From the NCBI GenBank assembly GCA_036346355.1, contig CM070583.1:992001-1056000 (forward strand): DNA of 64,000 nucleotides, in the 5' to 3' direction. A program made the position numbers and the translations under genes. The notes under the pieces were generated by a model. The model was given only the letters and a program-made list of their open reading frames with translations. It had not been told where the DNA came from and searched no databases. Positions 1 through 12,897 of this stretch are shown piece after piece; position 1 is the stretch's first letter, and every line of letters begins with the position of its first letter. Origin of the DNA: Rhipidocladum racemiflorum. Lineage: Eukaryota > Streptophyta > Magnoliopsida > Poales > Poaceae.

Positions 1-195
1 TGATCACATTTTTGTTATTGTGAAATAAAATTTCAGCCATCAGAAAAGATGATATGTATTTATGATGAAAAAGTCACCACTTTTTCAAAACATAGTTGTG
101 GCAATTCAGTTCTCTCTAATTTTTTTGGTAAAATAGTGGGAACTATTTTGCCACCAAAGTATGGCGGTGAGAATTTTGTCACTAATATAAACCTA
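1..195. other. AT-rich intergenic sequence left of a Helitron-like insert
   Basis: No gene is supported. Short open frames on both strands have no recognisable domain. The text has repeated motifs built on GTGGCAAAAT and GTGACAAAATTC that resemble subterminal repeats of DNA transposons, and similar wording recurs at about 740-850 on the other side of the insert at 196-620. The two sides may be one old element split by that insert, but no termini were found. Confidence 0.3.
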
Positions 196-620
196 CTAGA
201 TAAGCAAACGCGGCGCACACCACGTGTGTGAACGAAAAATAGGAAAATATTAGAGGTTGAGTTGGGGAAAAAAAGTCTACAGATAAAGATGCACACGCAT
301 TTCTCTTCACGAAAATATTTTTTCCGGGAAAAACGGAGAAATGACCTAAACGTAAGAAGCGGGGACCTATTTGTTATTTTTTTTGGACCTGTCCGCTATC
401 CCAAAAAATTAGAAAAGGGCCCGCTCGCTATTCGTATTAACGGGAGCCTCTTTTCGTAAAGTAACGAATGGGGGACCTAAACGCAATCCTTGAAAGTTTT
501 GCTTTCCCTCACAAAAAATTGCAAAAGGACCTATCCGTAATTTGGAGAAACGGGAGGGCTTTTCTGCAAACGGTCAAGGGACACGTGGGGGTCCTCTTCG
601 GGCTTCCTTTCTCCCGATAA
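196..620 (-). mobile_element. Helitron-like element H1 (TTAT...CTAG family)
   Basis: Read on the minus strand it starts TTATCGGGAGAAAGG at 620 and ends with a GC-rich hairpin region followed by CTAG at 196-199. The flanks are A (195) and T (621), the A|T target preference of Helitrons, and there is no target duplication. The interior (runs such as CGGAGAAATGACC and GGGACCTATTTG) matches H2 at 13467-14289 and the reverse of the start of H4 near 60000. It carries no coding capacity, so it is non-autonomous. The 5' TTAT rather than TC is unusual for Helitrons; the assignment rests on the A|T flanks, the 3' hairpin plus CTAG, and the empty sites available for H2 and H3. Confidence 0.55.
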
Positions 621-1803
621 TATAGGCTGGAGATTTGTGACCTTGCGAGTCGTCTTAAATGCATGAATCAATTGTGATTAATGTTTTTGCCTCTAATGAA
701 CATGCTTATTTGTGGGGAATGAAAATTCATGACTTGAGTATTAGTGGCAACTAGTGACGCCGAAATTTTGCTCACAAATAGTAATTTGCGATGAAAAATA
801 GTCTTTTTGCGAAGAAATTTTTGCCACAAAAACCCTTTTCCTTTGTAGTCGAGTATAACATCCTGAAGAGTGGCATAAAATAAAATGTGCATCTTGAAAA
901 TGTGAAAGTGTTAAAATCTGAATTTGTGGCTTTAATTCTTATTTTGGAGTTCATCCTAAAAAGTAAATCAATAAGTAAAATGGTAAAAACGATAAAAATT
1001 AATATGGTAAAAGTAAATGATAATAAAATTTTACACCAAAGTAAATTTGATCTGAATTTACTTTTACTATACTAAAAAATGAGCTTGGAAGTATTCAATG
1101 ATTTACAAACAATAGAATTTTTAATATAATTGCAGTCATGTCAGATTTATTAAAAAAATTTGGACCTTATATGAATTTTAAAATTTTACTAAACCCTACT
1201 TACATAAATATCTACTTGTGGTAAAAATCCCAAAAATTAATACTTACTTTACTGCCTATAACAATTCAAGAATTAGAAATATGAAAATTTAAAAAATACA
1301 TTGAAAGATTAATTACAAAATAAATACTCAATAAATAAATTTTAAATTTTTACAGGAGATTACTCATATCAATAAAACTAATCAATAAATTTATCAAAAA
1401 TGTATACTTTGATTTAGTCCCTCAAATAAATCATTCTCAAAAAATAAAAATTTGTGACAGCCCACTTATCAGATTTTTCTAAAATAATCTAATTCATATT
1501 TTGATCTAAAATTTTTACAAAAAGTAGATATCTTTCGCAGAACCTTAAATGAAAATTTGAGAAAAAATTTGAATCGGTTTGTATAGCAAATTAATTGTTC
1601 TCTACCACTGTCTAAAGAAATTGAATCGAATTAAATTCCTCTCTCACTTCCATAATTGCTTGCTTGAGTAGAATTGATTATTTTTGTTTAGAGACTTAGT
1701 TGTTGGTGCACTTATTGAGCCTAGAAGATTTAGGGTTTAATTGTAAAAACCTTAGTTTATCGCTTCTGTATTATCTTTTGTTAAGATTTTGATGTAGGGT
1801 TGA
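621..1803. other. AT-rich intergenic stretch, no gene seen
   Basis: Very A/T-rich sequence with only short spurious frames. No splice-consistent coding pattern, RNA gene or terminal repeats could be recognised. It abuts the solo LTR at 1804. Confidence 0.5.
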
Positions 1804-4800
1804 TGTGAGGACCCCTCTACCTATACCGTACTGTACGCCGTCTACTGTGGCGTATAGCACCGTATAGCAACAGAAGCCTCGACACCGAAAATCTGAATCT
1901 AAAAAAAATTCGATCGACGGGATCGAACCCTTAGCTTCAGGACCAGGTGCACATGACGCATCCGATACCGATTCCCTGGATCGAGAGCCCGATGCTCGCG
2001 TACCAACAACACGAGTATCAATGCACAAAGTAATGAACTAAAGTTAAATTACATAACTGGTGTAAATCTTGTACATACACATTACAAAATCCAAAAGTAG
2101 AATAATAAGCGGAAGCAAAAGGAACACTAAACCGGCGCGGTGGCTCAACCCCACAGGCTCTTGTGGAGGAAGGACCACAACCATTTGCCTGACTCACGAG
2201 CAGAGGACCACGAGCCATCCGGATCACCATCGAACCATCCTGCGAGACAAGGTTAGTAAACAACGACAAAGCAGCGGTGAGTACACGTATGTACTCGCAA
2301 GTCTTTAGTGTATGGAAATATAGTTAAATGCAGGCTATTTCAACAGGAATAAGCTTTTATACTAGGTTGATTGCATAAAGCAGCATTTATTTGTAAACAA
2401 CATTTAACAACCGATAGCATTAGTAATTGAAAGAGCATTTGACATAAAACATATTTCACAATATATGTATAATGTATATTATCCCAACCGGTTCGCCATT
2501 CCCGCTCGAATGCAACCGATGGGCTAGATTGTCGACTCTATCCATCAAACACTTCCTTTCCGTTCGAGACTCACACTTTTTCAGAAGAAGACACAAAACC
2601 AAACTTCTGTACTCACCATACTTATCTGGCTAGATGCTCTTAACCGTGAGCACGGCTAATCGATTAGTTTTACTTAACACTTCTGCGAAGTTGCACACAT
2701 TCCCCACATGGGTCTATCTAGCAAGCGTGTTGCCACGACGCGATACTTTTCGATGCCGACTCTTGCAGATTGACCATGCCGTTCCCATCATCGGTGTCGG
2801 CCGGACATCGGCACAATAGCGTGATCCCACCCTGGCGGATTTAGGCGGCCGTCTGTTTGCGGCGCAACACGGGTATCCCTTGCCCCGGGCCCCATTACCC
2901 CATGAGTGGCACTATTGTTGCGGCGGGAACCCACAACACCCCTTCTTGTCAATGGATGACAGAAGTCCCTTCGAGAACCCGCCATTGCAGACACATCAAG
3001 CTGCGCAAGTTCTCATCTTGCTCTTCGGCCTACCAACAAATCGGCTATCCCCGAAGTCGGTACATAGGCATTCTCGCTTGATTCAGTTCATGTGGTTGCG
3101 CGAGACTCACCCAAAGATTAACTTTGAGTTCGGTCCTTATATTTTTGTTGACTCGGGCAAGGACTCCAATCCTAACCACACCATCACCTTCACATTCTAT
3201 ACCTCCTCCCGAGTCATTTACACCACTCATTTTTATCAATTAACCATTAACCATTTTGACTCAATTCATTTTGAAATCATATTTTGATTGATGAGTGTAA
3301 GCGCAAGGACTAGACTCAAATCTATTGCATTGACTAAGCATATGCATTTATTAACATTTTATACCTTAGTGACATTTATTAAGTTGCCTAACCTCTACTA
3401 GGGCTATCAATGTGACCATGGGAAATAGATTAAGGAAAACCACCAATTTGGGTTATATCTACCATTCCCACAAACTAGCACATTCTTGAAATTAAACGCA
3501 TGCATATAGTTTGATAAATCAAAGTAAACATCGTAAAATATTGGATCAAGATGATCAAAGGAGGTGCTTGCCTGTCTGCTGCTGCTCTGATGGATCCGGG
3601 ACGAACTCAGGATTGTTCGAGGCGACTCCGGACTCACTCGCCTCTAATCGAATAAAAACATCAAAAACAGCGAACAGAGAAATAAATTAGCAAAAAGTGA
3701 CTTTAGAAGCATAAACACCAACTTAACACCAAACGGAACTCATCTAGATACTAAGAAAGAAAAGAAACGATCAAAACGCGAAAAACGGCGCAATCGCGAC
3801 CCGATGAGGCGATTTCGGTGAAATTCTCGCCAAAGTGAATAAAATGCGTAAAATAAAGAAAAATTCAAATAAATTTAGTTAAACACCTAGAATTAGGTAT
3901 AATACACCTAATGGAACTTACGGGAACTCGTTTGGATTTAAAACGAACAAACGGAAGCCAAAACATCAAAAACCAAATCAGAAAAGCTGAAAAATTCAGA
4001 AAAAGGAAAAACGGCACTATTCACCGTAGGGCAAAAGCCATTTTTGTTCAGAACGCACAGAATCGATTTGCGATTTCTCCAGGCTGTTCCACCAGGTAGT
4101 CTAGGGTATTTAGGACCTATCTGGGCCTTACCCCACCGAAATTCACTTAACCTATAGCGAATTCCGATCGAAAGCGCATTTTGGGTCGCTAAATACGCTC
4201 CCGATCGCACAAGGTCCGAAAACGGCTCAAACTCGATTCCGCTTGCGCGAGGAGCATGTTTTCGACTTCACTAGGCTTATATGACCCTAAATGACTCATT
4301 CCGATAGCTAACTGGTGAATAAACCCTAAATTGTGGAATATGGCCAAAATGGCTATTTTGCTCGAAAACGAGCAATCTCGCCCAAAAGGGCCGTTTTGAG
4401 CTGAAATGCCGCGAGACTTGTTTTAAGCCCTCGGCTAGTTGCTTAGGGATACTTACGACCTATCGGAGCCATTCCCGGCATGGATGACTTAATCTTCTCG
4501 ACTTTTGATCAATTGCCCGCTTAACTCCGGTAATTACAGAAACGGCAAAAGTCCGAAAAGTGACTTGAATGCGATCCAAAACACGGGAAGCATGCTATCG
4601 ACCTTAGTGACCTTAAACGAAGCTAAACAAAGCTAAATGCCTTAAACGGCTTGTGAGGCCTATAATTACTAAAATAAAATGCAAAGTGCTAAAACGCAAA
4701 TCTAGCGATTCTAAGCGCTTTTCTAGCCTCTAAGGGACTAATGGTAAAGTCAATACATGCCTCGGAGCTCTAGGACTTTATGAAATAAAAATAAATTAAA

Positions 4801-6118
4801 AGAGACCTAGAGCTAACAACTTGTAGCAGTTTTGACGAAACTTAATTTCGACTCTTCCGATCGCAACCAGGGCTATCGGAAGAGCTAATGGAGCTATCGT
4901 TATACGCTATGGACCTTCGGTCCATTGTAAAAATAGTTAACACCTAAATGAATAAAATAAATTTCGGCTTAGCGAAATTGAATTCGATTCCTCCGTAGCG
5001 ACTCTAGCCACCCAATCGCTATGGGAAAAATCTATACATGCTATGCACCACTAGACCTCCGATAAATCGAAGACCTAGCGATGAACTTGAGCGAATACGA
5101 GGGTGACTAAAAGCTAGGTTGGCTATAGGATTAAATGAGCCTAACGATGATCTGAGTCTAGATTCTAAAGCACAATTGCCATGCAATGTGTCTAACACAT
5201 GGAACCTAGTTTTGACCTAGGCTAGGGTTTGAGGGACATGATGAAATGCGGAGCTACAGGAGGGGAAACTCGTAGCTACGCGACGAGGGACGTCCCGGGA
5301 GCCGAGAAATCAAGTCAGATCGCAAAGCACCACGGAACTCCAAGAGACATCGATGAATCTCGATGGAATACTCACTTGAAGGGGTTGAGAAGATGGGGAA
5401 CGCGATGAGGGCGCCAAATCCGACCTCCGATTCGATTTTAAATCGGTTGAATCGCCCGGAATCCGCGGATTTGGGTGGCCTTCTTCTTCTCTTTCTCCTT
5501 CTCCCTTGCTTGGGACGTGTGGGATGGAGGAAATGAGTTTGGCTGTTGGTTGGGGATGGCTAACACATATATATACACTATGCACTTATGAGGGGTATTT
5601 TGGTCAAGTGACAAAACTTGAAGATTCAAACTTCCAAAGCTGATTTTTAATGATTCTAAGGTATGTTGGAGGGATTTTGGGTCACTTTGACACTTATTCA
5701 ACTCAATTTGCAATTACTCATGAGAGTGAAATTAATTGAGTCGGGTAGTTTAAATGTGACCACGATCAAAGTTTACAAGCTCCGATTAAACGGATCCTTA
5801 ACTCCTTTTGAAGATTTTTAAGTTCCCCACTAAACTAGGCAACTTGTACTTCAGAAGGACAGAGAAGAGAACATTTAAGTCGACGTACAAGATACTTTCG
5901 CAAGAGCTCGAAAACTGAATTCAATCACCGAAAACACTTGTCGGCGATCAAATGGGAAATTGATTTTGAGTGACGCTAAATAAGTTGAAGGGTTCTTTTA
6001 GATCCCGAACGAGTACAATCGCTCAAGATACAGAAACACACAAGAACAGTGTATTATTGAACAGTGTTTGAGTACAAATGTACAGTGACTCGAGTATAGA
6101 AATACTCGGGATATTACA
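1804..6118 (-). mobile_element. Solo LTR of a long-LTR retrotransposon (about 4.3 kb)
   Basis: On the minus strand the unit begins TGTAATATCCCGAG at 6118 and ends GGGGTCCTCACA at 1804, the TG...CA ends usual for plant LTRs. It is bordered by an identical 5-bp duplication, GTTGA at 1799-1803 and again at 6119-6123. No gag, protease, reverse transcriptase or integrase reading frame and no tRNA primer site were seen inside, so it reads as one LTR left after recombination between two LTRs, or as a non-coding LTR element. The longest internal frame (135 codons at 2880-3287) has no domain. The perfect duplication implies a clean insertion. Confidence 0.7.
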
Positions 6119-6123
6119 GTTGA

Positions 6124-7020
6124 CTAGAGCGTATTGTATTAATAGCGTAAGAATTTTTAAAGCCGCTTATTTACCCCCTTTAGTTGGCATCCTCGACTCT
6201 AACACTTAGCCATTCGACAAGGACAATGTCGTGCTACTCACTGAAACCGCTGAAGAGAAAGGCAAGAGTTGAAGGAGCCAAAGGCCATGACGATAAGTTG
6301 TAAGCTCTGGCGTCATTGAAGAAGTCAGTAACCAAATAAGCTCAATGATGGTGAGGCTTTGGTAGAGAAGAGATGAGGTTTTACACTGAAGACGAGCTAT
6401 ATACTATATAGGACAATACTGGTAAGAGGCATGATGTTACTGGCGATAGTGAGAAGATTCTCCATATCGTTAGACAAGGACTAAAGCAGACACGCCAGTA
6501 TCAGTGAAGATGGGAGGTCACCACGGTTAGTGAGGAAGCCACATAGTTGAGTTGGCCAACAAAGAAGAGGATTGATTGACACCGAAGAAGAGGACATGAA
6601 GCTTGTATAACATCATGCACGTGTATATACATGCATGCATCTATACAAATAGAAACACGGGCACACAGAAGAAATGCAGTAAAAAGCTCGAAGTGTGTAG
6701 CCATAGGGAATATAGGTTCAGGGCCGCCGAAGGGAGTGTGAAGGTTGCACATGTATGCATGTTTGATATTGCAATGGTGCGCTAAGCAATCACTGGATAG
6801 AAGTAGAAGATAATTATGTAGTAGAGTATTGCATTGGAAGAGATAGCAACTGAGAGGGATCGATCAATAATTGGGGCATCGGTGCCGCACACATAATCAA
6901 CGTATTGCTTTGATAGAGGTACATATGAATGCACATATTTTTTAAAAGAATAACTAATGGAGGAGGAATGGGGGCATGCAGCTACATTTGAAAGTTGTTT
7001 TTCTGGATCATTCTATGGTT
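6124..7020. other. Intergenic, no gene recognised
   Basis: Mixed-composition sequence between the solo LTR and a SINE. Text around 6200-6560 (many GAAGAG and GATGAGG runs) might derive from an old retroelement coding region, but no frame stays open and no domain could be read. Confidence 0.35.
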
Positions 7021-7229
7021 TTTGAGATGCTTTGGTTGTCACGAGCGCCCGTGAGATGCGTGAGTTGTACAAAACGGCACGGCCTGTGGTCGGATGGTAG
7101 GGAGGCTGTTTAACCTCCTCGCTTACCTGCGTTCGAGTTCTAGGATCGACGCATGTATTCATCTCCTCTTTAACGAATTCGTCGAATTGACATAGCTAGC
7201 GATGCCCTTATTTCAAAAAAAAAAAAAAA
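7021..7229 (+). mobile_element. tRNA-derived SINE ending in poly(A)
   Basis: A region near 7087-7101 (TGGTCGGATGGTAGG) fits a polymerase III A box, and GCGTTCGAGTTCTAGG about 40 bases further (7130-7145) fits the B box consensus GTTCRANNC. The unit ends in a run of about 14 A at 7217-7229. A-box to B-box spacing and the poly(A) tail are typical of tRNA-derived SINEs. The left boundary and target duplication could not be set, so the start is approximate. Confidence 0.5.
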
Positions 7230-8187
7230 TGGCATGGATGACCAGACCGGCCGGCCAAAAGCTCGTGCAGTTGCAACTTGCAAGTACAAAACATAACAGC
7301 AGTTGGCCCCATCGACCAGCTGACTCAAGCACAGACAGTATCGCTCGTGATTCGCGAGTGATGATTTCGAGCCCTAAAATAACCCTAAAACAACTTGACC
7401 CAGCCACCAAACACATGGCCAACAGGACAACTTGGCACTTAACGACTGAACAAAGTTGATATGGGAGACAAGAATCATCGTATTTCATGGTCTTGTGGTG
7501 GCAGCAAACTTATCAATGAGCAAGGATCTGTTTGTTTTTATTTCTTATTCTGAATTCTGACCTGAAAAGCTGAATAAAAAACAAACAACTTGATTCTACA
7601 ATCCGATTCTCACAATCCAGCCCATCCATATACACTAGAATCCACAATCCATTTTATATGTGCTATTTGGATTCCAACTTTTAGAGAATCAGCTTCTCTA
7701 TAACCACAATCCAGAATCAGCTTTTAGAATCCAAAGCAAAAACAAACGGGCCTTAAGTCCACGCATACACATTCATGAAATTAAATTATCCCAAGACAGA
7801 TAAAATGACCAAGCCCAATTTATGAACCAAGAAAGTTCATTCTTCTTCGATACACCCTTCGGTCATAAATAGATGTCGTTTTGAACTTAACACGATCTCT
7901 AAAATATAACCTTGATCGCTAATTTTTATTATAATATATTTATAGAATCCAATAAAACTATACTATTATAAAAAGTACTTTTGGAGACAACTTGTATATT
8001 TAAAAATATATTGAGAATTAAAGTTTTGAAAATTTAACCGTAGAAAACTTCACTAGTAAAGTTTCATGCATGACATCACAGGTGATACAGTGAATTGCAT
8101 GGCTGCATGAACATGCTACAAACCAGCTAGTTTCCGGAAACATGGCAACCTGTGAGTGTCAGGTGCCTAATATAATACACAAGCTGA
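7230..8187. other. 3' flank of the BAHD gene with MITE remnants
   Basis: About 7523-7755 looks like a MITE: CTGTTTGTTTTT on the left and AAAACAAACGGGCC on the right are inverted, and the middle is rich in repeated 'aatcc' words. About 7850-8000 resembles a Stowaway-type end (CATAAATAGATGTCGTTTTGA). The remainder is the presumed 3' untranslated region and terminator of the acyltransferase gene. No other gene is seen. Confidence 0.4.
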
Positions 8188-9609
8188 TCACGCCGGCACG
8201 CTCACGGCGTCCATGAACTCCTCGTCGGCGACGAGCCTCTCGAGCGCGTCCGGCGCGACGCACACCTCCAGCGACATGCTCCCTCCCCCCTCTGGACCCT
8301 CGAACACCGTCGCCTTCCCGTCCATCTTGTTCCCGGAGCCGCTCCGCACGGCCAATGGTTTCCCCCACCCGAAGTCATTGCCAAACACGTCGAACCGCGG
8401 CGAGCTCCCCGTCATCAGCGCCACACCGCCGGACGACAGGTTCCCCATGTACGTGAAGTCCGGCTCCCGGATCCAACGATCCAGCGACTCCCTCATGGTC
8501 GCCTCGTCGAACGACGCCACGGCGCGGTTCAGCAACCACGCCGTCCACCCCAACCCCTTGTCCAGGATCTCGCCGACGGTGGAGCTCGCCTTGCCGAACA
8601 CGACGGCGTTGCCCACGTAACCCGGCGGTATGCCGTTCACGCGCCCCCGGCATCCGACGAGCAGGGTGTAGAACGTCTCCTGCTCCGACGGGAGGCGCCG
8701 TGCTCGGGACACCGCCCGCCAGAGGTGCGCGAGCAGGGCTTGGAGCGACGAGATGGTGGAGGTGGCCGTGCCGGCCATCTCGTCGTTAGCCCTCGCCTTG
8801 AGCTTCTTGACGCTCGCGGCGGAGAAGGTGAAGAAGCATTCCTGCACCATCGGCCGCTCGAACCGCCGGACGATGTGCTGCAGCTTGCTGAACGGCATGG
8901 GGATCGGCACGGGGCTGGTGTCGATGAACCACCTCCGAAGCACCGGCGCCGGCGTGGAGATCTCGCGTAGGTCGTCGCTGATGCCACCTCGGTTGATCTG
9001 CGACCAGGTGTTGAAGAATTCCCAGAAGGCGGTGCCGTCTCCGACGGAGTGGCTCATCGACATGCCGATAAACACGCCGTCGGCGAGGTCCGTGACCTGC
9101 ACGCACATCACGGGGCGCGACTCGATGGCGGCGTCCGCGCCGAGCACCTCGTTCAACGGGTAGAACGACCAGAGCACAGGCAGGGTGTACAACGAACCAA
9201 CAATGTCCGCGACGGCCACGCCGGGCGCCGCCGCGTTGATGAACTCGGCGCCTTCACCGTTGCAGCGCAACAGGACGGTGACTGTCCCGTCGCCGCTTTC
9301 CTCGGCGACGAGGCGGCCGGCGAAAGGGTAGTACCGGCCCAGGGCTCGCGCGAAGGAGGACGCGAGGGTGTCGACGAGGCACTCGCCGCCGGCGGGAGGC
9401 TTGGGCAGGAGGATGCCCTTCTGTATGTAGTCTATGCTGATGAGGCGGAGGTCCCACGGCGTCAGGTGGATGTCCTCGGCCTCCTCCGACGGCGGCGCGT
9501 GACCGTTCGCTGTGACCACCTTCGTCGGCGACGATGGCCGGACCATGCGCCGGGATATGATCCGGACGCGGTCAGCTGCGCATGCTTCCATGTGCTCGTT
9601 GCTGCCCAT
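8188..9609 (-). CDS. BAHD-family acyltransferase, intact, single exon
   Basis: Encodes about 473 residues from ATG at 9609; upstream in-frame codons begin only with GTG, so this ATG is preferred. BAHD enzymes transfer acyl groups from acyl-CoA to alcohols or amines of specialised metabolites, normally in the cytosol. The catalytic HxxxD is present as HSVGD (about residues 187-191) and the structural DFGWG motif near residues 412-416, at the usual spacing. The N-terminal text (VRIISRRMVRPS, then PWDLRLISIDYIQKG) resembles the grass group annotated 'uncharacterized acetyltransferase At3g50280-like'; the acyl donor and acceptor cannot be told. Length matches the family (430-480). A TATA box lies about 95 bases upstream. 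A broken relative sits at 18653-19198 in the same orientation, suggesting a former local tandem family. The family call is firm; the substrate is unknown. Confidence 0.93.
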   Translation of the reverse strand: MGSNEHMEACAADRVRIISRRMVRPSSPTKVVTANGHAPPSEEAEDIHLTPWDLRLISIDYIQKGILLPKPPAGGECLVDTLASSFARALGRYYPFAGRLVAEESGDGTVTVLLRCNGEGAEFINAAAPGVAVADIVGSLYTLPVLWSFYPLNEVLGADAAIESRPVMCVQVTDLADGVFIGMSMSHSVGDGTAFWEFFNTWSQINRGGISDDLREISTPAPVLRRWFIDTSPVPIPMPFSKLQHIVRRFERPMVQECFFTFSAASVKKLKARANDEMAGTATSTISSLQALLAHLWRAVSRARRLPSEQETFYTLLVGCRGRVNGIPPGYVGNAVVFGKASSTVGEILDKGLGWTAWLLNRAVASFDEATMRESLDRWIREPDFTYMGNLSSGGVALMTGSSPRFDVFGNDFGWGKPLAVRSGSGNKMDGKATVFEGPEGGGSMSLEVCVAPDALERLVADEEFMDAVSVPA

Positions 9610-9702
9610 GTCAGTCACACTCACACACTGCTCACCTTCTGGGAAATCGTATATACCTACCTGCGTACTATGATCGAGGACTGTAGGACTGAGCTGCTTG
9701 CT

Positions 9703-9710
9703 TTTATATA
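9703..9710 (-). promoter_or_regulatory. TATA box of the BAHD gene
   Basis: TATATAAA on the minus strand, about 95 bases upstream of the chosen ATG at 9609, a normal distance for a plant TATA box plus a short 5' untranslated region. Confidence 0.6.
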
Positions 9711-10537
9711 CACATCGGAATTACCGTTGGATCGCCTATCAACATCCCGATCAATCCCACGATAGAATATACGGATCTTAAGACATCATCTGCTATTCAT
9801 TTTTGGGAAGAAACAAAAATCCCAGCGCCAGAAAAATGTGTTGGCTTCTTGACACCCATCCCATCTCCAATCACGCGGGGATTGCCCCATAACCGTTCGA
9901 TCGTGGGCTGAGATCTCCCCTCATAGAATTGACGGTGATGGGAGAGCAATCCCCATGGCTACTGAAGAATGCTACGTGACCTGCAATCTCTATGATTCTG
10001 GCCGGAGATTCGACTGTACATTACACCTGTAGCTATTGGTCGACGAATTGGCCACGTCAGGAACAAACTTATTCTGGGCAACTTGCGTGCATTATACATA
10101 TATTAATTAGAGATTAGAGTGATGCTAGCATATATATAATTTGCTGCATGCGTAGGGTAACTATACGCACGCTACGATCGAGGATCATCCATGAGCTCAG
10201 CAGGATTAAGAAAATGCCGACCATGCACGAAGACCAGTACGTTAATTGGAATAATTAATGCGGTTTTCTGACGAAGCCTTGCCGAAGAAGCTGGGCACAA
10301 GCACAACCACTAGCTTGGATTGGATCGGACGTCTGTAATTTTGTGTAAGCCTGATTAATTCACTTATATGACACGAGATATGCCGCAAGATCGACTTTGT
10401 GTGGCACATATAAGCATCGTATGTGCGAGAAATTTAATTACCTAGTTTGTCGCCGTGGCAAGCATGCAAATCCTTGCTCATCGTATATAAAACAAGCTTG
10501 TGCGTATGTGTATCAAGCAGTTGCCAGAAATAATTAG
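9711..10537. other. Upstream region of the BAHD gene
   Basis: Presumed promoter and intergenic DNA. No coding frame or terminal repeats were recognised. No specific transcription factor site is claimed. Confidence 0.4.
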
Positions 10538-12883
10538 TGTGACGGACCGTTCTTTTTAGGGGTACGTTTAAATCCCTCAACGGTTACCCAAGAAGTTTAG
10601 TCGTTGGGAGCCAAGTCATACATTGCCAGCATAAGAATGAGACAAGTGTTTTTAATACAATTAAGGCCTAGTAGCCAAAGTTTTACAAAAGGAAGTGGCG
10701 AGTTCAAATATATTACATTACCAAAAGAACCACACAGGCAAGGCCTGAGCACAGAGAAAGAACCATAAAATCAGACCGGTTTGCCATCTACGATCTCCTG
10801 GAATTCTCCGGCGTCTTCAATCTCTAAAATAGGTTGAAAAACAAAACTGAGTACACAACAGTACTCAACAAACCGCACAGGATTCTAAATATTACATGCG
10901 GGGATATTCTCAAAGGAAATGGCAATAAGGTCATTATGATTGTGGATGCAATTTTATTTTTGAAGTCATTTTACATTTGAAACACAAACCATACATAATA
11001 TATAGAACTAAGATAATTTTGAGTTTTCACAAGTTCATCATTACGTCAAGTTGAGAATTAACAAGTGTACTTTGGTTAGGTTACGGGATTCACCCCAATT
11101 CAAACTTAGCTTCATTTACCAGAAGCACGGCGTAATCGATTACCATTTAATTGACTCTGCAGAGTTGCTCAGCTTTACCCACAAGATATCATCAATCGTT
11201 AATGCCACACGTGAATTACATGTAACTTAAATGCATGCGGCCGGGTTGAGGTTATCAAAGCCTTTCGTTGAAATACCCCTCTTTAGCACTTATCCGGTAG
11301 TTCTCAAAACCACACAGTACTCGGGTCCCAAGGGCCACGGCGGAATGCACGATCCGATACTGAGGGTATCTACTGTTTTGAGAATCGGCAGGTGACTCCA
11401 CCGGTCAACCTCCATTCCACCCCGTTCGCCTCGCGGGCATACTGTCTAACACGCACAGTATGGAAGCTACATCCTATAAGTATTCCAAGGGGAGTTCAAG
11501 TACCGAGCTAGGTCGGATCGAGTCAACGAGGCTGACCGACCCAACTTGTGGTTGAGCGGGATCTAAGTTATTTACTTTACCCAAGGTTGTGATTACTTAA
11601 TTTATGCCTAAGATTTAGCCAAATCCAAACCAACCATCCACATCACTTCACATTGGCCTCGTCAACGGTCGAGGTTCGGGCATGTAGCCATCTAGTGGTT
11701 TGCCCGCCAAAGTCCTCTCACCATGGCACATTTTGAACATATTCTACATCAAGCCTGCCGCTTGATGGTTTTATTTTAATATGCAAAACCTTTAATGTTC
11801 AACTAATTAATTAACTACTAGTATACGAGGTTCAGTAGCTAAGTCTAGGGTTTGCAAGAGAAATATGCCACAATAATACAAAGTGGGTCTATAATCAAGC
11901 TAGGTACTAACTAGGTCATCATGGCATTCTAAAATAAACATTTCTAGCATTTAACATACCAACATAATGCGATATTAAAATAATTATTACTACATTATTA
12001 TCATGGGTTCAACATGTTCAAGGAGTGCGGCTTGCTTTACGAGGCGAGGGGAATCCCTAGGTCGTCGTCGACGTAGTCGATCTCGGTGCCGGTTGCGTCC
12101 TGCTCCTGCTCCGGCTCCTCTACTGCTCCAGGACGGGCTCCAAGGTCGGATCTAGCGTACAAAAAGTGAGCAATAAATAAACGAATAAAGCAATAAAGAA
12201 AATAAAAGAGAAAAACAAGAAGGAGAAACAAAAAGGAATTGAGAGAGACCGTTTTTAGACTTCAAACAGTGAAATGGAGACCGTTTTTGGACTCAGTGGT
12301 TCGAGCCGGTTAAGATGGTGTATTTTGGCTATTTTGGGACTTTTCGGGGATTTTCTTGGATTTTTGGGAATTTAAAAAGGAATTTTTGGATTATTAAAAT
12401 CTAAAAGAAAAGAAAAGGCGAAAAGCAGCACTGGGCCGTTTCGGGCACGGCCCATGCGGCCGTTCGGCCCGAGGCCAAACGCAGCGTCTTGCGATCGAGG
12501 CTAGGCCGGCCAGCTCACGGCCGGCTTGACAAAGTGGGCCTGTAGGGTAGAGAGAGGGCGAGGCCGACGAGTGGGCCCAGGGTGCACTGAGGCTGACCGG
12601 TGGGTCCGGTTAGCGGCGATAAGATAGACAGATCGATCGATCCAGAGAGAGGGGGGCATCAGCTAGGGTTAGGGTTTTGAGGGTGGCGGCGGCGGCGAGG
12701 CGAAGGGGCGAGGGTGGCCGGGGTTGGGGACGAAAGGGGGGGGTCGGGGGCTCGGTGGAGGAGATGAAGGGTTAGGTTAGGGATTTGGGGTTCGGGGATT
12801 TGGCGGGGAGATGAACGAGCGGCTCGGGCCGGCTTTAGTCGGAGCCCAGGAAGACGAAGGGGATGGCAGCGGGGCTCGGCTCG
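10538..12883 (-). mobile_element. LTR-retrotransposon-derived stretch, incomplete
   Basis: The left end reads, on the minus strand, ...CGGTCCGTCACA, like the 3' end of a grass LTR and similar in style to the solo LTR ending GGGGTCCTCACA. The right part (about 12430-12880) is GC-rich, with AGGGTTAGGGTTTT and GGCGGCGGCGG runs typical of the 5' part of long grass LTRs. No matching right end or 5-bp duplication (ATTAG expected) was found, so the element is probably truncated where the direct repeat begins at about 12883. No protein domain is present. Confidence 0.4.
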
Positions 12884-12897
12884 TTTCTACTTGTAAT

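Noticed and set aside
7021..7229. Possible functional tRNA gene at the A/B boxes
   Set aside because: No cloverleaf with acceptor stem could be drawn and a poly(A) tail follows, so a SINE is more likely.
8213..9765. Long plus-strand frames (for example 9049-9765, 238 codons) opposite the BAHD gene
   Set aside because: They are antisense shadows created by the high GC content of the BAHD coding exon and show no domain.
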